Of a stretch of 64,000 nt of DNA, positions 27,398 to 35,448 are shown piece after piece. The notes beneath the pieces were generated by a model that worked only from the letters and a program-made list of their open reading frames with translations, was not told where the DNA came from and made no database searches. Positions within the stretch are counted from its first letter, which is position 1. Each line of letters opens with the position of its first letter. Origin of the DNA: Pseudoalteromonas umbrosa. GTDB taxonomy: Bacteria; Pseudomonadota; Gammaproteobacteria; Enterobacterales; Alteromonadaceae. The position numbers were made by a program, and so were the translations under genes. The DNA is taken from assembly GCF_030125375.1 (NCBI RefSeq), contig NZ_JASJUU010000001.1:1624971-1688970 (forward strand). The letters are read 5' to 3'.

Positions 27398-28494
27398 TTT
27401 TCATCTCCCCAGTCGAATAAAAAGTAAATCATCACTAAAAGCACCACGGTGAACCCTGCTAGGGTTTGCACTTGCACAGAGACGTCTGCAAGCGACGCGC
27501 CTTGATTGGCAGTTAAACGAAATGCATCTAAAAATGCCGTAGAAGGTAACCACTGAACAATGTTTTGAATCGTCTGCGGAAAGTTAGAGGTGTCAAAATA
27601 AATCCCAGATAAAAACATCAGTGGGAAATACAGTAAGTTAGAGATACCCGTTGCCACTTCCACTTTTTGGCTACGCGCCCCAACCAGCACACCGATTAAA
27701 CATAAGACAATTGAGCCTAATAACAGCACGGTTAAGATGCTCAACCAATTGCCAAGGGGCTGATAGCCAAACAAAAAATAGAAAGTCGCAAACAGGGCAA
27801 CTAGCTGGAATATCAATAAAAACACTCTGGCGAAGACAATCCCAATCACATAGTCTAAGCGGCTAAACGGAGATAACTTCAAGCGTTTAAAAAAGCCCTG
27901 CTGACGGTCTGAAACCAATCCATTTGAGATAGAGGTGATGCCAATACCGATGATCTGCAGCACGATGATGCCGGGGATCAGCCAGTCGATGTACCTAAAC
28001 CCTTGAAGGTCAATCACCCCATCCAGATAAGGCTTGCGGGCTTGGTCCTGAAGTGCCATGACATGGCTAAAGGCAATCGCTTGCTCATGACTATTGCGTG
28101 TTGAAAACAAACCGCTAGGCGTCAAAATCAGCACATCACCATGATTTGAAAGAATCGAAGATAACCCCTCACCCGGAGATACTTCCGAATTTGGCTCAGC
28201 AAAATGCGCATTGATCCGCGCGATCAACGCGGCATCTTCAATGTTGAGTATGCTGACCTTGTTATCTTTCTCGATGGCTTGATACCAATCGGCATCTATT
28301 TTTTCCTGTTCAATGACAACCACATTCACTTCTGCCATCGGCTTCTCACCTGAGAAGGCTTGTACTAATAGCAACGCCATAAAAATGGGGAAGCCAAAAG
28401 TCCAAAACAAGGTGGCAGGCTCGCGGAAAAACGGTCGGATATTAAGCAGCATGAGCTGCCAAAATGGCTTTCTTGTCAGTACATTACTAGGCAT
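27394..28494 (-). CDS. ABC-2 type transporter permease
   Basis: The 366-residue membrane protein has one N-terminal TM helix (about residues 23-45), a large external region (about 50-170) and about five C-terminal TM helices (from IDWLIPGIIVLQIIGIG onward). It carries DRQQGFFKRLKLSPFSR, typical of DrrB/NodJ-type exporters. It pairs with the ATPase encoded just upstream, with an 8-base overlap. Export of the finished lipopeptide, or of a precursor, is inferred from position inside the operon. Confidence 0.88.
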   Translation of the reverse strand: MPSNVLTRKPFWQLMLLNIRPFFREPATLFWTFGFPIFMALLLVQAFSGEKPMAEVNVVVIEQEKIDADWYQAIEKDNKVSILNIEDAALIARINAHFAEPNSEVSPGEGLSSILSNHGDVLILTPSGLFSTRNSHEQAIAFSHVMALQDQARKPYLDGVIDLQGFRYIDWLIPGIIVLQIIGIGITSISNGLVSDRQQGFFKRLKLSPFSRLDYVIGIVFARVFLLIFQLVALFATFYFLFGYQPLGNWLSILTVLLLGSIVLCLIGVLVGARSQKVEVATGISNLLYFPLMFLSGIYFDTSNFPQTIQNIVQWLPSTAFLDAFRLTANQGASLADVSVQVQTLAGFTVVLLVMIYFLFDWGDEK

Positions 28495-29260
28495 GACTTG
28501 TTTCCTGCTTGAGAATATCGTGGCCAGTGAGTTTTAAAAACACATCATTGAGCGTGGCTTTGCGCGGCTCTCTGATAACCGGATCGGTAAACGTGCGGTG
28601 GATAATGGCATCAGGCGTACCTGACTCAATAATTTTGCCCTGCTCGATGATAAGAAGCTCATCACACAGGTAATCCGCTTCATCCATATAATGCGTGGTG
28701 AGAATGACCGTCATGCCCTCTTCTTTGAGCGATTTGATGATCTCCCAAAAGCTCTGGCGGCTGGTTGGATCAAGCCCCGTGGTGGGCTCATCTAAAAAAA
28801 TCAGCTCAGGTTTACCAACTATGGTCATCGCTAAAAAAACACGCTGCTTTTGACCACCACTGAGGCTGTCTAGCCATGCATTGGCTTTGTCAGTTAAGCC
28901 AAAGCGTTCTATCAGCTCATCGACATCCATCGGATCTTTGTAAAAGCTGGCAAATAAGCGGACGGCTTCTTTCACTTTGGTTCTGCCGTACAAATTATTG
29001 GACTGCAACAGTCCGCCGATTTTCATGCGGATCTGCTTTTCATTGTCCTTCCAATCCATGCCAAACAAGCTGACTTTGCCAGACGTTGGTTTTTTCAGAC
29101 CTTGTAATATTTCCAATGTGGTTGACTTACCAGCCCCGTTTGGACCGAGTAAACCAAAGCATTGCCCCTTTTTAACTTGGAAAGACAACCCCTTTAAAAC
29201 AAGCGTATTATTCTTGTTATAAGACTTCTTTAAGTCTGCTACATCAATGACCGCTGACAT
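28487..29260 (-). CDS. ABC transporter ATPase (DrrA-like)
   Basis: The nucleotide-binding subunit of about 257 residues has Walker A GPNGAGKST, signature LSGGQKQR, Walker B LIFLDEPTTGLD and a TTHYMDEAD switch region. It energises the adjacent ABC-2 permease. The start at 29260 (MSAVID) is preferred: it lies 2 bases after the KS-CLF stop, with AAAGGGAA as SD. A longer frame from 29293 would overlap the previous gene by 31 bases and add a non-conserved leader. Confidence 0.9.
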   Translation of the reverse strand: MSAVIDVADLKKSYNKNNTLVLKGLSFQVKKGQCFGLLGPNGAGKSTTLEILQGLKKPTSGKVSLFGMDWKDNEKQIRMKIGGLLQSNNLYGRTKVKEAVRLFASFYKDPMDVDELIERFGLTDKANAWLDSLSGGQKQRVFLAMTIVGKPELIFLDEPTTGLDPTSRQSFWEIIKSLKEEGMTVILTTHYMDEADYLCDELLIIEQGKIIESGTPDAIIHRTFTDPVIREPRKATLNDVFLKLTGHDILKQETSHA

Positions 29261-29262
29261 CT

Positions 29263-31500
29263 CTATTTCCCTTTTACTTTCGACACCAAACATGTCGTCG
29301 CACTGAGCTGTGTATTTACGCTCATTACCAATATGGACTCTGGTTTACTGGTATTTTGCAGTGTCACTTCACGGCCCATAAACCTGCGTCCGTTTAGTGC
29401 ACAGGTGGCAAGGCTGATTGCATCAAGACTTTGGCACGCAATGCCCGATTCTTTATACGTTCTGCCATTAATCACTTGAGTAGTTGAAAACTGCGTTTGT
29501 AGCGCATTTGAAATCGCCTCAAATTGTTCAGCGTTAACCATAGAAAGGACTATCAAATCTGGTTTTGCTGCAAGTTGTGTAAGCGCTGCACAGTCCCACT
29601 GTTGGTTTTCTTCATTAAATACCCAACGAGCTGCATTGAATTCACTCACTTGCGCAAGTGCTCGGCTCGCGCGAGGGTCTTTCTCATTGACCGCGATCAG
29701 CGCATTCGCTGAACTTGCCAACCTGTGCTCGTCCACTTGCATTTGCTGCCAAACTAAATCGGATGTATCGCTCTTGTCTTCGGCACTGCACACCAAAGCA
29801 CAGGCAATTTTGTCTTCACTTAAATCCATGAATGCATGCCATAGTGCGTGCATTCCTTCATTACCCAAGTCGCTAAAATTGGCAGAGCAGCCTTTTAAGT
29901 CAAATGCCAAAGCAAGGTTTCCAAGCGGAGCATTAAGCACGGTATCTGGGAACAAAGTACTCTTAACCCCTGTTGGACCATACTCTTGTAAATCGGACAA
30001 ATTACGTTGCTGTACTTGAGATGCTCCCAAAGTCGTGCCGAAATATGCCCCTATCGGCAGCTTTTCAGCATCACTGTAATCCACATCCGCACCACTAAAC
30101 GCAAGGTATGACGCGCCAATGGCATATTGACCTATGGTACTCATGCGACGACGATACAGCTTTGCTTGAAAAGGCTTTAAAGCAAATTCTCCCTCATAGC
30201 TAAGCAAAGATTGATCCGCACCATTGCTAAAACCAACTTGCTCAGCAATGCTGCCATGGCCAAGGATATAAACCTTCTTACCCTCAGCTTTAGGAATGGC
30301 TGAAACAGATTTACGTGCCAGCATGGTGGTATTGTGGCCGCCAAACGCTGAATTGGTTGCGCCGATGCACTCAACCTTGTGATCTATCAGTCCATTGACA
30401 ACGATATGGTGACCTTGGCAGTCTTCGCGAATTTCATCACCATTTAAGGTTGAAGGCAGCTGCCCTTTGTCGATAGCAACCAGTGCAGAAATAAACTCAA
30501 TGGCTCCCGCTGCGCCCAGCGTATGACCAAAATACGATTTTGAACTTGATACCGAGATAGATGCTTTATCTTGTAGGTTTAGCGCAGCAAAAATACCCTT
30601 TAGTTCAGCGCCATCATTGGCGGGTGTACCAGTTCCATGGGTATTGACGTAATCTAGGTCTTCTGGGTTTACATCACTTGAGCGCAAAGCACTTTCAAAT
30701 GAGCGCCGTACACCTGCCCCCTCCGGCTCGGGTGCGGTTGCATGATATGCATCTAGGCTTGACGCTGTGCCCGCTAACTGCATGATAGTCGGTTGATTCC
30801 GAGCCTCTGCATGATTGTGATTTTCTAGCACGAGGAAGCCTGCGCCTTCACCTAGGCTTAAGCCCATTTTTACGTCATAAGGAGAGCAAACCTGCGGCGC
30901 AACCGACTGTAAAGAATGAAAGCCAGCATATATCGTTTTCGCCAAAGCGTCGGTGCCACCAGCTATGACAATATCAACCATATCATTGTCTAACAGCTGT
31001 TTTGCAAAGCCCAGCGCACTACTACTCGATGTACATGCACTGGTAAAAGTTAATACAGGGCCTAGCACACCAAAGTGTTTGGCAATATTGTCACTTTGCT
31101 TGTGTGCAGGGTATTCCAAAAGACCATCATGCTGATTGTCTATGATGCCTTTTTCAAGCTTTTCCATGCCCGTATTTGCATTGCCGACACACAATGCAAC
31201 ACGTTTATTTGCCAAAGTCTGAAGTGAGATATTTGCTGCATTCAGTGCTTCTTCTATCGCTGTAATGGCAAATAAAGTTGAAAAGTCAGGTAAATCGGCT
31301 TTTTTATCTTGATGTTTTTCTCGTACTGAGCGAACAATACCAGCAATATCGCTAGGCAAGCCAGTCACGTCAAAACAGCTTAGTGGCGCAACTCCCGATC
31401 GCTGTGATTGCATTGAGTCATATAACTCTTGTGCATTGTCTCCACACGACGAAATTACACCGTATCCGGTTATCACAACTTGTGATTTACACTCTGGCAT
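29263..31500 (-). CDS. Fused ketosynthase - chain-length-factor-like protein
   Basis: The 745-residue protein joins two ketosynthase folds. Residues 1 to about 405 form an intact KS with TSACTSSSSA (catalytic Cys), NTHGTGTPANDGAE (His) and SYFGHTLGAAGAIE (His). The second half (about 410-745) keeps KS-like elements (YFGTTLGAS, LGNLALAFDLKG), but the Cys site reads GCSANFSDLGNEG and the His motifs are missing, as in chain-length factors. Aryl-polyene systems normally use separate KS and CLF polypeptides in a heterodimer; here they are one chain. It should extend the aryl-acryloyl starter with malonyl units. It overlaps the ligase gene by 14 bases. Confidence 0.85.
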   Translation of the reverse strand: MPECKSQVVITGYGVISSCGDNAQELYDSMQSQRSGVAPLSCFDVTGLPSDIAGIVRSVREKHQDKKADLPDFSTLFAITAIEEALNAANISLQTLANKRVALCVGNANTGMEKLEKGIIDNQHDGLLEYPAHKQSDNIAKHFGVLGPVLTFTSACTSSSSALGFAKQLLDNDMVDIVIAGGTDALAKTIYAGFHSLQSVAPQVCSPYDVKMGLSLGEGAGFLVLENHNHAEARNQPTIMQLAGTASSLDAYHATAPEPEGAGVRRSFESALRSSDVNPEDLDYVNTHGTGTPANDGAELKGIFAALNLQDKASISVSSSKSYFGHTLGAAGAIEFISALVAIDKGQLPSTLNGDEIREDCQGHHIVVNGLIDHKVECIGATNSAFGGHNTTMLARKSVSAIPKAEGKKVYILGHGSIAEQVGFSNGADQSLLSYEGEFALKPFQAKLYRRRMSTIGQYAIGASYLAFSGADVDYSDAEKLPIGAYFGTTLGASQVQQRNLSDLQEYGPTGVKSTLFPDTVLNAPLGNLALAFDLKGCSANFSDLGNEGMHALWHAFMDLSEDKIACALVCSAEDKSDTSDLVWQQMQVDEHRLASSANALIAVNEKDPRASRALAQVSEFNAARWVFNEENQQWDCAALTQLAAKPDLIVLSMVNAEQFEAISNALQTQFSTTQVINGRTYKESGIACQSLDAISLATCALNGRRFMGREVTLQNTSKPESILVMSVNTQLSATTCLVSKVKGK

Positions 31501-33025
31501 TTCTTACTTTCTCCTGTAAACCCTGCAATGTCACTTTGCCCATTGCATTGGTAGGTAACTCATCAATGAATTCTATTTTGGGGATGGGTAAATCTTGGAA
31601 TATCGCTCTGACTTCACTTGTGATGTCAAAGTGTGAGAGTTCTTTGACAACGAAAGCTATCAGCTCTCCGCCGCGCACATTGTGCTCTTGCTCGATGAAA
31701 TACACCCGCAAGGCATGCCCTGCAAACAACTGAAATAACTTGTCTTCGATTTCCTTCAACGAGTAGCGTTTGCCCTTGAACTTAAATACGCTGTCCTTTC
31801 GGCCCAGATGTAAAATCTTATTGTTGGCGAGTATCTCAACCTTGTCATCCAGCGGCGCACTCTCGACTCCCAAAGGCAGGAAGTCAGAATAAATCAGATG
31901 CTCACCATCCGATGGGTGCAAACGGACAGTAGGCAGTAACTGATATGTTCGAAGGTGGTCTTGACCTATCATGCGATAAGCAATAGCACCTGTTTCAGTG
32001 CTGCCTAGCACGTCAATACCTAGCAAATCAGGTAGCTTGTTTTGAACTAGTTCGGCAAACTGTGTATCCCTTTGCTCACCAAACTTACCACCCGAGTTAA
32101 CGATATAGCGATATTGAGCCGTTAAAGCACCTGACAAACTGTGCCATATACTAGGTACACTCACAGCCATGACATGACTCATTGTCTCAGGCACTGGCTT
32201 TAGAAATGTATTTGATTGATACATCACAGGTGCATCAAGCTTAAGTGGCAGCAAAAAGCTCCAAATAAACCCATACATGTGTACGGGTGACACATATGCA
32301 TCTATTAAATCAAGCGCACCAAAATCAAATAATGCTGTCAGCTCCTCAACTTCTTGCACCATGCTCGCTAGCGACTTTTCAATCCGTACGGGGATACCTG
32401 TGCTACCCGAGGTTTCAAAGAAAATCACAGCCTCTTGCTGCAAAGATGCTAACTGCTGATAAATGGACTTTGAGTCCAACAATGACGGTGCCTCACCTTG
32501 CTTAGGTATCAAATGTGCAAAACTCACCGCATTTTCGCCTTGAGGCTGCGCACTCATCAGCGGTTTATAACCACTTAATACCGCCGCAATAGCAACCATC
32601 ATCATCTTAACGGGATCTGTATCTAATACTCTCAATGGCTTTGCTTTATCTAAGCCTTCACTTTGAAGCACCGCGATTAACTGAGTAATATGCTGCTTAA
32701 ACTCTGCATTGCTATAACGACTCCCATCTGAGGAGTAAAACAGTGCATCGCCCGCGTTTGCGCTTTTTGTCTCTTTTCCCCTTACAGCCCGAGTAACAAT
32801 ACTGTTCACTGTATGCGCACCTTCATAGTCCGCGTTATTAAACACAACACCAAATTTACGCTGGCAGTCAGCGTAAATTTGTAATAAGTCGACTGAATCT
32901 AGAAATAAAGGATTGCCCAATAAATCATCATCATTTGATAGCTGCGCTATTTCTGACTCTTCAAGTTCAACCGAGATCACAATTTGTTTGCGTACCTGAT
33001 TGACTAAGTCCTCAAAATCCTTCAT
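31487..33025 (-). CDS. Acyl carrier protein - AMP-dependent ligase fusion
   Basis: The 512-residue protein starts with an ACP-like domain (about residues 1-85) carrying FLDSVDLLQIY, with Ser as phosphopantetheine site. It continues as an adenylate-forming enzyme with FFETSGSTGIPV (P-loop) and GSTETGAIAYR, ending in NAMGKV. The adenylation part is shorter than full acyl-CoA synthetases, like those that activate aryl acids in aryl-polyene clusters. It most likely activates the ammonia-lyase product (coumarate or cinnamate) and loads it onto its own or the stand-alone ACP. It overlaps MaoC by 4 bases. Confidence 0.85.
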   Translation of the reverse strand: MKDFEDLVNQVRKQIVISVELEESEIAQLSNDDDLLGNPLFLDSVDLLQIYADCQRKFGVVFNNADYEGAHTVNSIVTRAVRGKETKSANAGDALFYSSDGSRYSNAEFKQHITQLIAVLQSEGLDKAKPLRVLDTDPVKMMMVAIAAVLSGYKPLMSAQPQGENAVSFAHLIPKQGEAPSLLDSKSIYQQLASLQQEAVIFFETSGSTGIPVRIEKSLASMVQEVEELTALFDFGALDLIDAYVSPVHMYGFIWSFLLPLKLDAPVMYQSNTFLKPVPETMSHVMAVSVPSIWHSLSGALTAQYRYIVNSGGKFGEQRDTQFAELVQNKLPDLLGIDVLGSTETGAIAYRMIGQDHLRTYQLLPTVRLHPSDGEHLIYSDFLPLGVESAPLDDKVEILANNKILHLGRKDSVFKFKGKRYSLKEIEDKLFQLFAGHALRVYFIEQEHNVRGGELIAFVVKELSHFDITSEVRAIFQDLPIPKIEFIDELPTNAMGKVTLQGLQEKVRNARV

Positions 33026-33501
33026 TCAGTTACCAATTCCTGTAATTCAATTGCTGCAACGCGTTTTTTGAACGATGCTTTAGGTGGTACTACCTCGACC
33101 TCACCACTGCAAATCAGAGCTTTGTTCTGATTTACAATGGTTATAGCCAAGCGTACATGCCGATTTGGCAATTTTTCAGACACTTTGACCTGCGCATAAA
33201 TGGTGTCACCGATATACAAAGGTGCATGATGGCTTACGGTCATATTCGTCACCATAGAGCCTACACCAGGCAACTTCATGCCAATAACTTGCGCAATCAT
33301 GGCTGGCGCTATCCCTGCATGGGCAATTCTACCTTCTAACCCCATTTGCTCGGCAAATACGGTGTCGACATGCAGTGGGTTAAAATCCCCAGTGATCCCT
33401 GCAAAGCTATATACATCTGCCTCGGAGATAGTTTTAGAATGTACAGCACTGTCTCCTTCGTTGATTTCCCTATACGTTTTTCCAGCCGTGTAAAGAGTCA
33501 T
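33022..33501 (-). CDS. MaoC-like hydratase/dehydratase
   Basis: The hot-dog protein of about 159 residues shows SFAGITGDFNPLHVD and GRIAHAGIAP, the MaoC/(R)-hydratase motif with Asp, Asn and His. It is the second dehydratase in the operon beside the FabZ-like one, so the two may act on different chain lengths or on the aryl-proximal bond. The ATG at 33501 is preferred over the GTG at 33507 because GAGGTG lies at normal SD distance from it. Confidence 0.85.
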   Translation of the reverse strand: MTLYTAGKTYREINEGDSAVHSKTISEADVYSFAGITGDFNPLHVDTVFAEQMGLEGRIAHAGIAPAMIAQVIGMKLPGVGSMVTNMTVSHHAPLYIGDTIYAQVKVSEKLPNRHVRLAITIVNQNKALICSGEVEVVPPKASFKKRVAAIELQELVTE

Positions 33502-33515
33502 AATCACCTCAATTT

Positions 33516-33788
33516 CTATGCTGCTAATTGCTCAGAAATAAATTCGCTTAGCGTATGAATTGAAGACATTTTTTGCTGTACCAGTTCACTTGGAAATTCT
33601 TTAAACTTCAGTCCATATTTTTTCTCGACCGCTGAAACCAAGTCTAAAAGTTCGATACTATCTAAGTCTAAACCGGCACCAACTAGCTCCGCATGCTCAT
33701 CAATTTCTTCCAGTGAGTCAGCTACTTCAAGCTCTTCAATTAAGATGTCAGTTTTAATAAAGGTAATGATGTCTTGTGTACTATTCAT
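33516..33788 (-). CDS. Stand-alone acyl carrier protein
   Basis: The 90-residue acidic helical protein has GLDLDSIELLDL, where Ser is the 4'-phosphopantetheine site. It is the likely carrier for iterative chain growth by the KS-CLF fusion. With the ACP domain of the ligase there are two carriers in the pathway. No phosphopantetheinyl transferase is in the window, so a housekeeping one must serve. Confidence 0.9.
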   Translation of the reverse strand: MNSTQDIITFIKTDILIEELEVADSLEEIDEHAELVGAGLDLDSIELLDLVSAVEKKYGLKFKEFPSELVQQKMSSIHTLSEFISEQLAA

Positions 33789-33828
33789 TGTTCTTCCTTA
33801 GCTTATAAAAAGTGAATTTAATCAGTGT

Positions 33829-35448
33829 TTAATCGAATAAAAAGGCAACCATTTCTTCGATTTCGCCATCCAATGCTCTATCCTGAATAACCGGAGAGAA
33901 GGTTTCTACAAGTGAATCAAAGAATGGGCGAGACAAAGCGTTAAGTTTCTCTGCAGATTGGTCTTTATCAAGCACATAGTACGCCTGACGAATTGCCATC
34001 GCTTGAATTGCAATCACTGATTTCACAAGTGATAAAATGGTTTTCAAATCTCGTGCTGCGATGGTACCCATACTCACAATGTCTTGGTTAAGGGCTTCAG
34101 TTGTACGGGAGAAAACCGACATAGGACCAGATTGCTTAAGCGCTTCTGCAACCAATGCTGACGCACTTATCTGCATCGCTTTAAAGCCGTGGTTGATCCA
34201 TGCTTTGTCACCCAAATCGTCAACAGCCACGAGGTTATTTGGAATGCCACCGTTTAACCTATCATCCACAAGAATGCCCAACTCTCTTTCTAACAGTGCG
34301 CCCATGTTGGCTACTTGCGGCTTAAGCGCATCACAAATTGCAGCAACATGACCACCATAGAAGTGACCTGCGTTGAGAATTAAATCACTTTCATGGTCAA
34401 TTAATGGGTTGTCATTAACTGAGTTGATTTCTACCTGAAGCACTGACTTTGCCCAATTAAGCGTGTCTACCAAAGAACCTAACACCTGTGGAGAACAACG
34501 AATTGAGTAGCTATCTTGCAAGCGGAACTTCTCTTTTAGACCATGCTCAATCACTTGGTCATCCGTTCTTTGTCGACGCCCAAGTCTTTGCTCAGGGTTG
34601 GATAAACGCTTGTAGATTAAATCAGCACAATACCTTTGACCTTGATGTGGCTTTAATTCGTGCACTTTAGGGTGGAATGGTGATGCTCTGCCATCGATAA
34701 GCTCTACAAACAGCGCGATTAACTTACATGAAATATCTATCGCAGTGTCTATCTCATTGATGGTATTCGCAGCGATAGCACTCATAACTGAAGTGCCGTT
34801 CATTATTGCTAAGCCTTCTTTGGCTTTTAATTCATACGGTTCGATATTAAGCTCTGCTAAAACCTCAGAGGTGGGTCTAATTACGCCTTGGTAATACACA
34901 TTTCTTTGGCCATTTAATGCAGCACCAATATATGAAAGTGGTGTTAAATCGCCACTAGCTCCAACAGAACCTTTAGCTGGAATAGCTGGGAATATATTGT
35001 GTTGTAAAAACAATTCCATTTGCTTGAGCAGCTCCCAACTCACACCTGAGTAGCCTCTCGCATTACAATTTAATCGGATCAAGAGTGTGACTGCACAATC
35101 GCGCTCACTCAAATATTCACCCACACCGCAACCATGATAGGCCATTAGATTCTTTTGTAATTCTTGTGACATAACAGGCGAAATGCGATTACTTGCCGAA
35201 TTTCCGAACCCTGTTGTTACACCATATATGTCATCCCTATCAGAAATACGCTGATCTATATATCTGCGATTATTCTCAATGAGTGATTTGTGAACCTCTC
35301 CATTCAACTGCACTTTTGGATAATTATCCTTGATAAACTTTTTAATATCCTCAAGTGTTAGCTGGCTTATTAAGTCGATATCTAATGTCGATACTGCTTT
35401 ACTTTCAGACTCAACTTTTGATTCTGAAAAAGAGAGATCATTACTCAT
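33829..35448 (-). CDS. Aromatic amino acid ammonia-lyase (MIO family), aryl-polyene starter enzyme
   Basis: The product has about 539 residues. Ala164-Ser165-Gly166 (in KGSVGASGDLTPLSYIG) forms the MIO cofactor. Tyr75 in YGVTTGFG and the VNDNPL and NQDIVSMG regions complete the active site. Known enzymes show His-Leu (Rhodobacter-type TAL), Phe-Leu (PAL) or Ser-His (HAL) at the substrate-selectivity pair; here it is Tyr104-His105. Substrate is therefore not fixed by the pair. Tyrosine is favoured because alterochromide-type starters are coumarate-derived. It supplies the aryl-acrylate that the ligase activates. The ATG at 35448 has AAGGAAG as SD; the ATG at 35469 lies inside that SD region. 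This is the first gene of the operon. Confidence 0.85.
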   Translation of the reverse strand: MSNDLSFSESKVESESKAVSTLDIDLISQLTLEDIKKFIKDNYPKVQLNGEVHKSLIENNRRYIDQRISDRDDIYGVTTGFGNSASNRISPVMSQELQKNLMAYHGCGVGEYLSERDCAVTLLIRLNCNARGYSGVSWELLKQMELFLQHNIFPAIPAKGSVGASGDLTPLSYIGAALNGQRNVYYQGVIRPTSEVLAELNIEPYELKAKEGLAIMNGTSVMSAIAANTINEIDTAIDISCKLIALFVELIDGRASPFHPKVHELKPHQGQRYCADLIYKRLSNPEQRLGRRQRTDDQVIEHGLKEKFRLQDSYSIRCSPQVLGSLVDTLNWAKSVLQVEINSVNDNPLIDHESDLILNAGHFYGGHVAAICDALKPQVANMGALLERELGILVDDRLNGGIPNNLVAVDDLGDKAWINHGFKAMQISASALVAEALKQSGPMSVFSRTTEALNQDIVSMGTIAARDLKTILSLVKSVIAIQAMAIRQAYYVLDKDQSAEKLNALSRPFFDSLVETFSPVIQDRALDGEIEEMVAFLFD

